Of a stretch of 36,459 nucleotides of DNA, positions 6,954 through 15,949 are shown one piece after another. The stretch's first letter is position 1. The number at the start of each line of letters is the position of its first letter. This stretch comes from Akkermansiaceae bacterium. Lineage in GTDB: Bacteria; Verrucomicrobiota; Verrucomicrobiia; Verrucomicrobiales; Akkermansiaceae. Location of the stretch: the NCBI GenBank assembly GCA_025354565.1, contig JANXMQ010000092.1:1-36459 (forward strand), read 5' to 3'. A program made the translations under genes and the position numbers. The notes below the pieces were generated by a model. The model made no database searches and had not been told where the DNA came from. It worked only from the letters and a program-made list of their open reading frames with translations.

Positions 6954-8309
6954 TCAAGCCCGCAGCGCCCGGCTCACCCATCTTGGCAGGACCGAGCCTG
7001 TTAGGGTTAGGATCACCACGCCCATCGCGGCCAGCAGCGCTTGGATACCCCCAAAGTGTAGGGCGGTCCAGCCGATGCCTGCAACCATCGTGGATTCTAT
7101 CAATTGAATTCTCACCAGTTTCCCGACCTGGCCGGTGCCGATCATCATGGTATGGTTCAGATGTCGCCAGACGTGGGCGATGAAATACAGGCCATAACAC
7201 GCGAGCAGCGGTCGGTCGATGTTGGTGAACTCCTTGCCTAACCAAAACGGCAGGAGGTATGGCCCGAGCACCAGTAAACCGAGCGCCGAACAGAGTGCAA
7301 ATCCCGTGCCGAAGAGGTAGAGCCGCCGCGCCGCCTTCCGTGCCCATGGCCGATCACCACGGGCGAGGGCTTCCGCGACGGCGGGCCAGGTCGGCGTGCT
7401 GAGCATGACAACGAAGCCGAGCTGCATCACGGTGAGACTCATGAAGACCCCGAACAAGGCGACCGCCGCCGGACCGTTCGCGCGACCGACGAGCCAGATG
7501 CAAAAGCTGGTTTCGACAATGCCGGTCACGAGGCAACAGGTGGAAAACGCCATGCCATCGGAAATCAGATGCCGCACCATGTCGGGCCTGAAAAATTTCA
7601 ACGCCGGAATCATCAACGGATGATCCCGAAGCAGGGTGAGTGAATTAAACCCCACTGCAAAAACCCTCGCGCCGTAAATGGCGACAACGAGAAACCAAAC
7701 CTCGGGAATCCACCGGACACCAAATCCGACGAGAAGTGCGCCAATCACATTTCCCACCGCACCCCACAGGTTGTTAGACGCCACCTCGAGATGTCCTTCG
7801 CGGATGCGCAGGGTGAGGTTCATGACAAAGAGCATGAGAAACATCCCCAAGCCCGCCCACAGCGCGGGCCGCAGCGCGGATTCCCTGCCCGCGTAGGATT
7901 GGCCGAACAAATGGGGCAGCGGCACGGTGAGCAGCACGGTCGCGAATGCCAAGCCGCCTAACAGGGCGATGCCCGCCATCAGGAAAAACGCGGTGGATCC
8001 GAGTTCGCGTTGTTTCACCTCGTCGCCATCCACCCGCGCCCGGCTCAAGCCGTGGGTCAGGGCGGGACCGACTCCAACCTCCAACAACGACATGGTGGCA
8101 AGGGCGGAGTTGACCGTGGTGTAAAGGCCGAATTCCGCACGACCGAGCACGCGGATGGCGATCGGGATCGAAATCAACTGAAGCAGGATGGTCCCTCCCT
8201 TTGAGATGAAGGACGTTGCCACCGCGAGCCGGATGGAACGGTTCCGGCGGGAGGCGGTTTCTGCGGATTGACTCTCTGACATGTCCTCGGTTGACACTGT
8301 GCTTAACAT
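6954..8309 (-). CDS. Polysaccharide flippase (Wzx-like, MATE/MVF superfamily)
   Basis: A multi-pass membrane protein of 451 residues, or 442 from the ATG at 8282. It has about 12-14 hydrophobic segments, starting with AVATSFISKGGTILLQLISI and ending near LLAAMGVVILTLTGSVLP. An N-terminal string of positives and 'RVLGRAEFGLYTTV' is typical of O-antigen/exopolysaccharide flippases, which move lipid-linked repeat units across the inner membrane. It is the last gene of the exopolysaccharide operon. Its ATG at 8309 overlaps the stop of the glycosyl-phosphate transferase gene (8303) by seven bases, which suggests translational coupling. I cannot tell a Wzx subtype or the substrate. Confidence 0.85.
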   Translation of the reverse strand: MLSTVSTEDMSESQSAETASRRNRSIRLAVATSFISKGGTILLQLISIPIAIRVLGRAEFGLYTTVNSALATMSLLEVGVGPALTHGLSRARVDGDEVKQRELGSTAFFLMAGIALLGGLAFATVLLTVPLPHLFGQSYAGRESALRPALWAGLGMFLMLFVMNLTLRIREGHLEVASNNLWGAVGNVIGALLVGFGVRWIPEVWFLVVAIYGARVFAVGFNSLTLLRDHPLMIPALKFFRPDMVRHLISDGMAFSTCCLVTGIVETSFCIWLVGRANGPAAVALFGVFMSLTVMQLGFVVMLSTPTWPAVAEALARGDRPWARKAARRLYLFGTGFALCSALGLLVLGPYLLPFWLGKEFTNIDRPLLACYGLYFIAHVWRHLNHTMMIGTGQVGKLVRIQLIESTMVAGIGWTALHFGGIQALLAAMGVVILTLTGSVLPRWVSRALRA

Positions 8310-9814
8310 GCGCCGCCGCGTTTGTAGAGGGTCATCAACATGATTTGGAAATCGAGGGCGAAATTCCAGTTTTCGATGTAGTCGAGATCGAATTTCACCC
8401 GCTCGCGCAGGCAGGTATCACCCCGCAGGCCGTTGACTTGGGCCCAACCGGTGACACCGGGTTTGATATTGTGGCGGACGTTGTAGTGGGGAATCCGCTC
8501 CTTGAAGCCCTCGATCAATTCCGGACGCTCGGGACGCGGGCCGACGAGACTCATGTCACCCCAAAGGACGTTCCAGAACTGGGGCAATTCGTCGATGTTC
8601 CAAGCCCGCATCAGTTCACCGATTTTCAGGCGGCGGGGATCGTCCTTGACCGTCCAGCCCGGGCTGCCGCCGACCTCGGCATCAAGTCGCATACTGCGAA
8701 TTTTGTAGATGTCGAAGGGGCGGCCGTTCAAACCGATGCGGCGTTGCCGATAGATCACGCTGCCGGGGGATTCCAGATAGACGAGGGCGGCAAACACCCC
8801 CATCACCGGAGCGAAAATGACCATACCTATCAGGCTGCCGACGATGTCCACCATCCGTTTCGCGGCATTGTTAAATGCGTGGTGCAAGGGCATTTTCCCA
8901 ATGCCGAGCACAGGCATGCCATGAATGCTTTCCAAGCGGAGGCCGGAAACCAGGATCTGGAAGCAACTTGGTACCAGTTTGAAGTCAATGAACTCCCGTC
9001 CGCAGGTTTCAGCGAGTTCAAGCATCTGGTGGCGGTCCAAAGTACCGTCAACCACCATCACCAGATCCGCACCCGAGTCCCGAAGGATCGAGCGCAATCC
9101 TGAGTAAGAACCCAGCATAGGAATCTCTGCAGGCGGCTTCACTTCAAACGGTTGGTCGGGCGGTGAAATCACACCAATCACGGAGATTTGATTGGCCCGG
9201 CCATCGCCAAAGCGCTTGATCGCCCGATCGCTCTCGTCATTCCAGCCCACAAACACCGCCTTCTGGCGCAGCGCGTCCGCAAAGGATTCATTACGTAGAA
9301 TACAATAGAGAAACCAACGCCACGTCAACAGCCCGCTCATGGCGGTCACGCATCCGATCGCGCAATACATGCGGCTGATCGGGGGCTCGATTTTCAAGAC
9401 GAGGGAGATCGCTAAAAAGCTGAATGCCCAGATTAAGCAAGATTTCACGATGACCCCAAAAGTCCGCCGCACGGCGAGAAAGTAACGCGGATCATGCAGG
9501 CGGAAATTGGCCAGCAGGAATAGCAGCAGCACACTACCTAACAGGACGTGGATGCAATAGCTATAGACGCTGGCACCAGCATCGATGACACCAACTACGC
9601 GCAATCCGGTTTCAAAGCGGATCAGATAGGCGAGCATCAAAGCCAGCACGACCACGGCGGCATCGCCGAGGAAACTGAAGGCCACCAGCTTCTGGTGAGT
9701 GACCCATGGGCGATGGCGATGCCTGAGGGTAAATGCTTCTTCTGGATCAATCGATGAGGGTGCGGGACGGGCGGGGGGAGCCTCGCCCGCAACCAAGCGG
9801 GATGTTGAATTCAT
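8303..9814 (-). CDS. Undecaprenyl-phosphate sugar phosphotransferase (WcaJ-like priming enzyme)
   Basis: An exopolysaccharide polyprenyl glycosylphosphotransferase of 503 residues. The N-terminal half has membrane segments (AFSFLGDAAVVVLALMLAYL, then three more up to about residue 165) and a cytoplasmic CoA-binding-like fold. The C-terminal bacterial sugar transferase domain starts at RMVDIVGSLIGMVIFAPVMG and carries the catalytic core IYRQRRIGLNGRPFDIYKIR, MRAWNIDELPQFWNVLWGDM, LVGPRPERP, and KPGVTGWAQVNGLRGDT. It transfers a sugar-1-phosphate to undecaprenyl phosphate to start each repeat unit. I chose the ATG at 9814 (MNSTSRLVAG). The frame remains open upstream to 9970 through a poly-C tract, with a second ATG at 9850, so the start is not certain. 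Confidence 0.9.
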   Translation of the reverse strand: MNSTSRLVAGEAPPARPAPSSIDPEEAFTLRHRHRPWVTHQKLVAFSFLGDAAVVVLALMLAYLIRFETGLRVVGVIDAGASVYSYCIHVLLGSVLLLFLLANFRLHDPRYFLAVRRTFGVIVKSCLIWAFSFLAISLVLKIEPPISRMYCAIGCVTAMSGLLTWRWFLYCILRNESFADALRQKAVFVGWNDESDRAIKRFGDGRANQISVIGVISPPDQPFEVKPPAEIPMLGSYSGLRSILRDSGADLVMVVDGTLDRHQMLELAETCGREFIDFKLVPSCFQILVSGLRLESIHGMPVLGIGKMPLHHAFNNAAKRMVDIVGSLIGMVIFAPVMGVFAALVYLESPGSVIYRQRRIGLNGRPFDIYKIRSMRLDAEVGGSPGWTVKDDPRRLKIGELMRAWNIDELPQFWNVLWGDMSLVGPRPERPELIEGFKERIPHYNVRHNIKPGVTGWAQVNGLRGDTCLRERVKFDLDYIENWNFALDFQIMLMTLYKRGGAC

Positions 9815-9819
9815 GTTTT

Positions 9820-9883
9820 GGGGGGGTGGTGGGGGGACCAACAAAACCATCGGGGGGATGGGACTGAGAATATGGGGAATGGG
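9820..9883 (+). other. G-tract cluster upstream of the priming transferase (possible G-quadruplex or slippage tract)
   Basis: On the plus strand there are runs of 7 G (9820-9826), 6 G (9831-9836), 6 G (9852-9857), 3 G (9860-9862), 4 G (9874-9877) and 3 G (from 9881) within about 65 bases. The gene at 9814 is on the minus strand, so its mRNA leader is C-rich and the G-rich strand is the template. At least four G-tracts with short loops can be chosen, so a quadruplex is possible. Confidence 0.5.
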
Positions 9884-9911
9884 AGAATTGTATGCGGAAA
9901 ATGGAATCGTG

Positions 9912-12128
9912 CTACGCGTAAATCGGGACAAGCTCGTAAGTGTTCGTGCGGGAAGCAGACGCCACACCAACCGGCTGGGGACTTGAAATACCGACGCGAT
10001 TCACCGGGACGCCCGGACCCGACGAGGAGGCGTCCGCAATATTTCCAGCCAACTCGTTCCAGACGAAACCGACGAGGGTGCCGCCTGCCGAGCGCACGAG
10101 GTCGGCCGCCCGCTTGAGTTCGCGACCGTCGCAGCCACGATCACGGACCACTAGGCAGGTCCGGTCCGCGTAGCGGGTGATCGATAGCATGTCGCTGACT
10201 GTTAGAGCGGGTGGCGTGTCGATGACCACGCGGTCGAACCAACGGTAAGCATCTTCTAACAGAGATGGGAACCTCGTGCCCGCCAATAACTCCGCCGCGT
10301 CCGCACGCATCGGGCCGGAGGAGAGCATGTAGAGATTGGGCAGCGAGGTGGTGAAACAGGCTTCAGCGGGATCGGTCTTGCCCGCGAGATAACCGCCGAG
10401 TCCAGAGTCCGCTGCGGCACCCGCGAGGTGTTGACGGCTGAGGCCGGGGTGGCGAAGATCAGCGTCTAACAATAATGTGCGGTGGCCCTGCATGGCAAGC
10501 GAGGTCGCGTAGTTGAGCGCGCAAAAAGATTTTCCCTCCCCAGCCCGGGCGCTGGCGAAAAGCACGGTCCGCGCGGTGCTGCTACCCGGTGGCGGGGCAA
10601 GCACCGCCCGCAGGCGGCGGAAGGCTTCGGCCCCTGAGGAAGATGGAGCCGTGAGCAGAACCATCCCATCTCCGGCTTGGGCGATCTGCGGCAGGGTCGC
10701 TAACAGCGGAGCACCGGTGGCCCGCGCGGCAGCGGCGGGATCACGCACCTTGCGATCTCCCAGTTCGAGTCCGGCTAACAACACCAAGCCACCGAGAAAC
10801 CCACCGAAGCCGCCAACTGCCGCGAAGACGATCTTGCGCGGGCTGTGGGCTTTCTCAGGCAGCATGGGCATGTTTTCCCAACGCAGGACTGAGGCCGGAA
10901 CAGATGATGCAAGCGTGGTTTCCCTGAGTCTGGACGCGACGGAGTCATGCAGCGCACGGTCGCCAGAAGCATCTCGGCTGATACTGCGAAACTGCTCGCG
11001 GATGCCTTCGACATCGACCGCGTTGCCACGAGCCAGAGCGACTTCGCTGGCGAGCTTGAGTTCGTCCTCATGGGCGACCCGGTATTTTTGCTCCAAGGCC
11101 TGACCGGTTGAACGGACGGTTTCAGATAGATTAGTTTTCATCAGCGCGAGTTGATTGGATATTTCTTTGTAAACCGGATGCTTATATAAATAGCGCTCCT
11201 TGATCCTCGCGAAATCCGCTTCTTTCTGCTGGATTGCCCTCACTTGGGCGAGGACTTCGGTGCCGCGCTCGGAGGCTTCCATGCCGGCGAGGGCAGCCGG
11301 GTTTGATGAGTCGAATTTCGCGAACGCTTCGAACTCCGCCTCCAGGCGCAAGCGCAAGGCGGTGGCCTGGGTGAGTTGGGTACTGAGGGCATCCAGCGCG
11401 CCCCTGACAGGCCCGCCGCCTTCGCTGCCTTCCAGACCGGGAATCGGGTGTGCTTCGCGGAATTCCTGCAGCTTGCGCGCGGATTCCCTCATGAGTCCGC
11501 GTAGCCGTTCCTCTTCACGCGCAAGACCCTCGCTGGCCTGTTGGGTGATGAGTTTCTGGCGCTCATCCGTCCAGTTTTGATATTCCTTGACTAGCGATTC
11601 CACCAAAGTTTTGGCCCGCACCGGATCGGTATCGTCCACTTGGATGTCGATGACCCGGGTGCCACGGCTCAACTCGATATTCACGCGCCCGGCGAGTTTA
11701 GCTAACAAAGTCTGCTGACTGGCTCCGGGCGCGGTGAATTCGGGATCGGCATCGAGGTGATTCGCCTCGATGACTCGCATCAGCAAGGTGGGCGCTCTCA
11801 TGCCCCGTTCTACCGAACGCAACTGCTCAAGATCGCGAGTTTCTTCAGGAGCCACGGCGCGGATGTCGAGCACGACGGGAGCCTGGCTATTCACAAATAC
11901 CGAGCCCATCGCACGGTAAGTTTTCGGCAAGCGCCCGGCGAAGGCATACAACGCGGCAGCACCCAGCACAGCCAACACAATCATAATCCAACCCCGGCGC
12001 AGCAGGATGCCTAACAATTTACCTGACTCCACTTTGGGCAGGAAATACGTTGGATCCGCACCGGCAGGAACCGGCAACTGCGAGGCCCGTGGGGCAATGG
12101 CGTGATCTTTGGATAGAAAATGGGACAT
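9912..12128 (-). CDS. Wzc-like polysaccharide copolymerase with tyrosine-kinase (BY-kinase) domain
   Basis: A 738-residue polysaccharide co-polymerase fused to a bacterial tyrosine kinase. A Wzz-like periplasmic domain lies between two membrane segments (GWIMIVLAVLGAAALYAFAG at about 45-64, and a glycine-rich one, IVFAAVGGFGGFLGGLVLLA, before the kinase), with long coiled-coil stretches between. The kinase has Walker A ARAGEGKS (K533), Walker A' LLLDADLRHP (D555, D557), and Walker B VVIDTPP (D637). It controls chain length and export with the Wza-like protein encoded just upstream. I chose the ATG at 12128 (MSHFLSKDHAIAP); the open frame upstream has no homologous look. The C-terminal tail has only two tyrosines (NTYELVPIYA), unlike the Tyr-rich tail of E. 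coli Wzc. Confidence 0.92.
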   Translation of the reverse strand: MSHFLSKDHAIAPRASQLPVPAGADPTYFLPKVESGKLLGILLRRGWIMIVLAVLGAAALYAFAGRLPKTYRAMGSVFVNSQAPVVLDIRAVAPEETRDLEQLRSVERGMRAPTLLMRVIEANHLDADPEFTAPGASQQTLLAKLAGRVNIELSRGTRVIDIQVDDTDPVRAKTLVESLVKEYQNWTDERQKLITQQASEGLAREEERLRGLMRESARKLQEFREAHPIPGLEGSEGGGPVRGALDALSTQLTQATALRLRLEAEFEAFAKFDSSNPAALAGMEASERGTEVLAQVRAIQQKEADFARIKERYLYKHPVYKEISNQLALMKTNLSETVRSTGQALEQKYRVAHEDELKLASEVALARGNAVDVEGIREQFRSISRDASGDRALHDSVASRLRETTLASSVPASVLRWENMPMLPEKAHSPRKIVFAAVGGFGGFLGGLVLLAGLELGDRKVRDPAAAARATGAPLLATLPQIAQAGDGMVLLTAPSSSGAEAFRRLRAVLAPPPGSSTARTVLFASARAGEGKSFCALNYATSLAMQGHRTLLLDADLRHPGLSRQHLAGAAADSGLGGYLAGKTDPAEACFTTSLPNLYMLSSGPMRADAAELLAGTRFPSLLEDAYRWFDRVVIDTPPALTVSDMLSITRYADRTCLVVRDRGCDGRELKRAADLVRSAGGTLVGFVWNELAGNIADASSSGPGVPVNRVGISSPQPVGVASASRTNTYELVPIYA

Positions 12129-12150
12129 CGGAAATGAGGGTATAGTTGAT

Positions 12151-12729
12151 TCAGAACAGGCTTTCCGGGATGGTGATGACATCGCCATCGCGCAGTGGAA
12201 TATCAAGTCCCTTGCCTGTTGTAATATCGGATAGATTGACGATTTCGACAGAGTTGCCGCCGTTCGCCTGGTGCTTGAGACTGATTTTTTTGGGATTGCC
12301 GATGCGGGTCACGCCACCCGCCATGCCGATGGCTTCGACGAGAGACAATTGCCGGTGCGCGGGTAATTCAAAGACGCCGGGCCGCTGAGCCTGCCCCAGA
12401 ACCGTGATGGTTCTACGGATGCGGGCCTCAATAGAAACACTAACTTCGGGCTTCACCAGATAACCATCCGCCAGCTTGCGCGTGATCGCGGCGGCGGCCT
12501 GGTCGGTGGTCAGTCCCTCAATGCGGACCGGGCCGATGAGCGGCATGGAAATTGTACCATCTCCCGATAACTGGCCGCGGGTAGTCAGTTCATCTTCGCG
12601 GAAAACGCGAATCTCCACATTATCCATGCGACCGATCACCCCGGAAGAGCGCGCGCCCTGAGCCCGAGCGGTTGGCGCTATCAGACCTACCAGCAGCGCG
12701 ATCAAAGCAGTTGTAAATTTAGTATTCAT
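12151..12729 (-). CDS. Polysaccharide export protein (Wza/OPX family, SLBB domain)
   Basis: A small outer-membrane polysaccharide export family protein of 192 residues. It has a signal peptide (MNTKFTTALIALLVGLIAPT, cut near ARA-QG), a poly-export domain (VEIRVFREDELTTRGQLSGD, ISMPLIGPVRIEGLT), and one SLBB domain (RRTITVLGQAQRPGVFELP, LVEAIGMAGGVT). It lacks the C-terminal transmembrane helix region of E. coli Wza, as short OPX proteins do, so the beta-barrel protein encoded upstream may supply the outer-membrane channel. No lipobox Cys is seen. It lies 15 bp downstream of the barrel gene and 22 bp upstream of the Wzc-like gene. Confidence 0.9.
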   Translation of the reverse strand: MNTKFTTALIALLVGLIAPTARAQGARSSGVIGRMDNVEIRVFREDELTTRGQLSGDGTISMPLIGPVRIEGLTTDQAAAAITRKLADGYLVKPEVSVSIEARIRRTITVLGQAQRPGVFELPAHRQLSLVEAIGMAGGVTRIGNPKKISLKHQANGGNSVEIVNLSDITTGKGLDIPLRDGDVITIPESLF

Positions 12730-12744
12730 ATTCTGTCGAAGCGA

Positions 12745-13974
12745 TTAAAATCTATAGTTGAGTTCGAGACCGACCGTTCGCTGGCTGTAGCCGAAAGCCG
12801 AGGCCGAGGAGCTGTTGTCGGAAACCCGGTAAAAAAGCGAAACATTGCATTGATCGTTGATCCGGTATTCCAGTGCGGGCCTGACGAACCAAATCTTGTC
12901 ATTGCGGGCACCGACACCGCCGCCTGAACCTGACACCTGATGATAAGATGATTTTTCCTGACCTGTTTCCAAGCGGGCCGTCCATTTCCCGTCAAACTTT
13001 TGGGAGATGCCTGCGGTCACTCCTTTCAAGGTATAATTTTGACCGGCATAATAGGCCGAGGCCACCTCCCGCTGATAGGCTGATAGATAGAGGTTCGTCC
13101 CTATGCGTGGCGTCCAGTCGATCCGTCCCTCCACCACCGGATTGATATCCGTGCCGCTGTCGGTCCCGCGCTGTTCCGCTCCGGCCTGAAGCTTCACATG
13201 GACTTTTTCCCGTGGTTTCCAGTCGATATTGGCGGTGATTTGGTGAGTCGTTTGTGCGCTGCCACCATCGACGTCGTAGCGGCCCGCCCGATAGGCAAGG
13301 CCGACCTGAGTCTTCGGCGAATAGGCATAACGCACGGCGATCTCGCCATAAGTTTTCTTGGAATCAAACAATGTCGGATCGTCATAGACAATTTGCCCGC
13401 TGCCTGCGGCGAGTTCCAACGTCACCTTTTCACGGGGCAACCAGGCCGCGCGGATCTCGTTAGCATATTCCATGCGGTCCGTCTGACGACCGGTGTCGGC
13501 TGTGGCGTCGGCGAGTTTTTGCGCAGCCCCGGTGTAGGTGATTTGCGTGACCTTGCCGCGCCAGCCTGCCGTCAGCGCGGCCTGTTGGTCGATGCGGTTC
13601 TCGGTGTGATTTTGCAGGTACATCACGTTCGTCGGACGATAGGCAAACTCGATGAATCCGCCCTCGCCCGCTTTGGCATCGCCTTGGATATAGGCCACCG
13701 TGGGGGAAACCCGGATGACGGTATCCGCCTCGGGTTTCGATTTACTGAGGAAAATATTATCGTCGTAAGCCACGGCGAGGATCGTCCCGATTTCCAAGCC
13801 GCTGGCACGCTCATCGCTTTTCTCAACCGTAGGCACCAAGGCGGCGTCCGACTCGACCCGACTGGTGACAGCCGAGGAGACCTCTTGCGCATGGATCGGG
13901 GGTAAGACGCTGGCCGTGGTGGAGGCCATCATCAAAACAACCATCCGGGGGGAATATGGTTTGTTGAATCTCAT
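12745..13974 (-). CDS. Outer-membrane beta-barrel protein of the exopolysaccharide locus
   Basis: A 409-residue secreted protein with a signal peptide (MRFNKPYSPRMVVLMMASTT...PPIHAQ). The mature part is rich in alternating strands such as YGEIAVRYAYSPKTQVGLAY and VTAGISQKFDGKWTARLETG, and ends in VGLELNYRF with a terminal Phe, the usual signal for barrel insertion. It fits the outer-membrane beta-barrel proteins often found first in Verrucomicrobia/Proteobacteria exopolysaccharide operons with short OPX proteins. A role as an export pore is inferred from this context. I chose the ATG at 13974; the upstream open frame to 14067 does not look like a signal peptide. It is the first gene of the minus-strand operon and divergent from the NRPS operon. 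Confidence 0.8.
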   Translation of the reverse strand: MRFNKPYSPRMVVLMMASTTASVLPPIHAQEVSSAVTSRVESDAALVPTVEKSDERASGLEIGTILAVAYDDNIFLSKSKPEADTVIRVSPTVAYIQGDAKAGEGGFIEFAYRPTNVMYLQNHTENRIDQQAALTAGWRGKVTQITYTGAAQKLADATADTGRQTDRMEYANEIRAAWLPREKVTLELAAGSGQIVYDDPTLFDSKKTYGEIAVRYAYSPKTQVGLAYRAGRYDVDGGSAQTTHQITANIDWKPREKVHVKLQAGAEQRGTDSGTDINPVVEGRIDWTPRIGTNLYLSAYQREVASAYYAGQNYTLKGVTAGISQKFDGKWTARLETGQEKSSYHQVSGSGGGVGARNDKIWFVRPALEYRINDQCNVSLFYRVSDNSSSASAFGYSQRTVGLELNYRF

Positions 13975-14122
13975 TGCGGGGGGAGCAACGCGCAATTCAT
14001 CGCGTTTTTCACTGGCCCTGACAAGACTTTTTAAGTATCCAAGTAATACGTGATCGCGTAATTCCAAGCCCAGCCAATTATGTTAGCAATGTGAACGCCT
14101 TTTCCCTACCAAGATTCCCCCC
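13975..14122. promoter_or_regulatory. Divergent control region between exopolysaccharide and NRPS-PKS operons
   Basis: 148 bp separate two operons that run in opposite directions, so both promoters must be here or inside the first genes. It is more AT-rich than its surroundings in 14025-14090. On the plus strand CTGACA (about 14017) and TAATAC (about 14043) could be promoter elements, but their spacing of 20 bp is long. No clear operator palindrome was seen. Treat the exact boxes as unproven. Confidence 0.4.
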
Positions 14123-15949
14123 ATGAATCATTTTGAAACTCCAGACCCCTCGTGTCCGGCCACTTTGGTCGGTCGCTGGATGAACATGTTTGGACACCAC
14201 GCCCGGCTGACGCCTCCGCGGACCGCCGTCATCAGCGGTGGGCGATCACTCTCGTATGGCGAACTGGATGCGCGCTCGAACCAACTCGCCAATCACCTCC
14301 TCGCGCACGGGCACGGCCGAGGGATGTTCGTCGGGCTCGGCCTGCATCGCTCCGCCGAACTGCCGATCGCTCTGCTCGGCATTCTGAAATCCGGTGCCGC
14401 TTACGTGCCGCTCGATCCCGCATACCCTGCCGCACGGATCGACCAGATGATCGTTTCCGCTAAATTGGAATCCGTCGTGACCAACCGTGAGCTGGCCGGA
14501 CAATTTCCCGCGGTCCACACGCTCCTGATAGATGACGCCGCCGCTTCTTCATCGGACGCGCCGGACTTGGCCATGGGCATCAACGATCTGATTTACGCGA
14601 TTTTCACTTCCGGCTCCACTGGCCAGCCCAAGGCCGCTTCCGTCTATCACCGGGGATTTGCGAATCTGCTAGACTGGTATGTTGGCGAACTGCGTCTCGG
14701 CCCGGATGATCGCACGCTGGTCATCAGTTCGCCGAGTTTCGACCTCACGCAGAAAAATTTCTACGCCCCGCTCATCACCGGCGGCACCCTGATTCTCGAT
14801 GACTGCCAGACCTACAATATCACCCGCATCAGCGCACTGATCCGCGACCACGGCGTGACCTTGCTCAACTGCACGCCGAGCGCGTTCTATCCGTTAGTCG
14901 ATGCCGCCGCCCGTGATGGCTATGCGGCCCTCGCCTCGCTGCGATTCGCCGTCCTCGGCGGCGAGCCGATTTCCGTCGCCCGGCTGCGGGCTTGGCTCGA
15001 ACACCCGAGCTGCCATGCGGAAGTCGTCAACTCCTACGGCCCCACCGAATGCACCGACATCTGCACCTTCCACCGTCTGCATCGGGGAAATCTCGATGAC
15101 TTCCACTTTGTCCCACTCGGTCGCGAGATTCCGCACGTCCAAGTTTCCATTCGCAACGAATCTCTAGCAACTTTAACGGTTGGTGAAATCGGCGAGCTCT
15201 GCATCTCCGGCGCGGGCCTCGGCGGCGGCTATCTGAACGACCCCGCCCGCAGTGCCGAGGCTTTCACAGGCTCCATTTACCGCACCGGCGACCTCGCAAT
15301 CCGGCATCCTTCCGGCATCCTCGAATTCCGCGGTCGCGCCGATCATCAGGTGAAAGTGAACGGTTTTCGCATCGAACTGGGGGAAATCGAAATCGCCCTG
15401 AACCAACATCCCGCCGTGCGCGAGGCGGTCGTGCTCGCCTCTAACAATCGGCTGATCGCCCACCTCCAAGGCACGGCGGAAATTCCGGCACTGCGCGAGC
15501 ATCTGGCCACCCGCTTGCCAACCTACATGGTGCCTAACGAGTTTCACTTTCTGGAAAATTTCCCACTAACGCCCAATGGCAAGGTGGACCGTCTCGCGCT
15601 CGCCAAGACCAAGGTACTGGCCGCGGCGAACATCGTTTCCGGCGCGTCGATGGAAACCAAAATCCTCGCCCTCTGGTCCGAGGTGTTAGGCTTCCCGGCT
15701 GCCGACGCGACCGCCAATTTTTTCGATCTCGGCGGCAACTCGATCCACGTCGCGATCATCCATGTCCGGCTGATGGAAATGACCGGTCGGGACTTCCCGA
15801 TCACCGAACTTTTCGCCCTGCCCAGCGCCCGCGCCATCGCTGGATTTCTCACTCAATCCGGCGCATCCGCTGTTAGCAATCCCGCCCAAGCACGCGCCCG
15901 TCTCGCCCAAGCCGGATTCTCAAGATTCCGCCACCCCTCCAACCGATGA
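14123..15949 (+). CDS. NRPS loading module: adenylation domain and peptidyl carrier protein
   Basis: A 608-residue initiation module. The adenylation domain (about 20-500) has FTSGSTGQPKA, NSYGPTECTD, YRTGDLA, FRGRADHQVKVNGFRIELGE and the A10 lysine in NGKVDR. The carrier domain follows (about 515-585) with the phosphopantetheine serine S540 in DLGGNSIH. There is no condensation domain, so it should load the first amino acid. Residues aligned by eye to the GrsA pocket read D-L-K-N-V-G-S-D-I-K. Asp at the first position indicates an alpha-amino acid, but I do not recognise the code. The stop overlaps the next gene's start (ATGA at 15946-15949), so the two are translationally coupled. No epimerase or docking helix is visible. 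The start ATG lacks a Shine-Dalgarno. Confidence 0.92.
   Translation: MNHFETPDPSCPATLVGRWMNMFGHHARLTPPRTAVISGGRSLSYGELDARSNQLANHLLAHGHGRGMFVGLGLHRSAELPIALLGILKSGAAYVPLDPAYPAARIDQMIVSAKLESVVTNRELAGQFPAVHTLLIDDAAASSSDAPDLAMGINDLIYAIFTSGSTGQPKAASVYHRGFANLLDWYVGELRLGPDDRTLVISSPSFDLTQKNFYAPLITGGTLILDDCQTYNITRISALIRDHGVTLLNCTPSAFYPLVDAAARDGYAALASLRFAVLGGEPISVARLRAWLEHPSCHAEVVNSYGPTECTDICTFHRLHRGNLDDFHFVPLGREIPHVQVSIRNESLATLTVGEIGELCISGAGLGGGYLNDPARSAEAFTGSIYRTGDLAIRHPSGILEFRGRADHQVKVNGFRIELGEIEIALNQHPAVREAVVLASNNRLIAHLQGTAEIPALREHLATRLPTYMVPNEFHFLENFPLTPNGKVDRLALAKTKVLAAANIVSGASMETKILALWSEVLGFPAADATANFFDLGGNSIHVAIIHVRLMEMTGRDFPITELFALPSARAIAGFLTQSGASAVSNPAQARARLAQAGFSRFRHPSNR

Noticed and set aside
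8216..9103. A 295-codon plus-strand open frame opposite the priming transferase
   Set aside because: Antisense shadow of a well-supported gene, with no recognisable domain.
9815..9970. Extended N-terminus of the priming transferase starting at 9970
   Set aside because: It is low-complexity, Pro-rich, and overlaps the end of the Wzc-like gene. The ATG at 9814 begins a normal family N-terminus. The ATG at 9850 is kept only as part of a slippage hypothesis.
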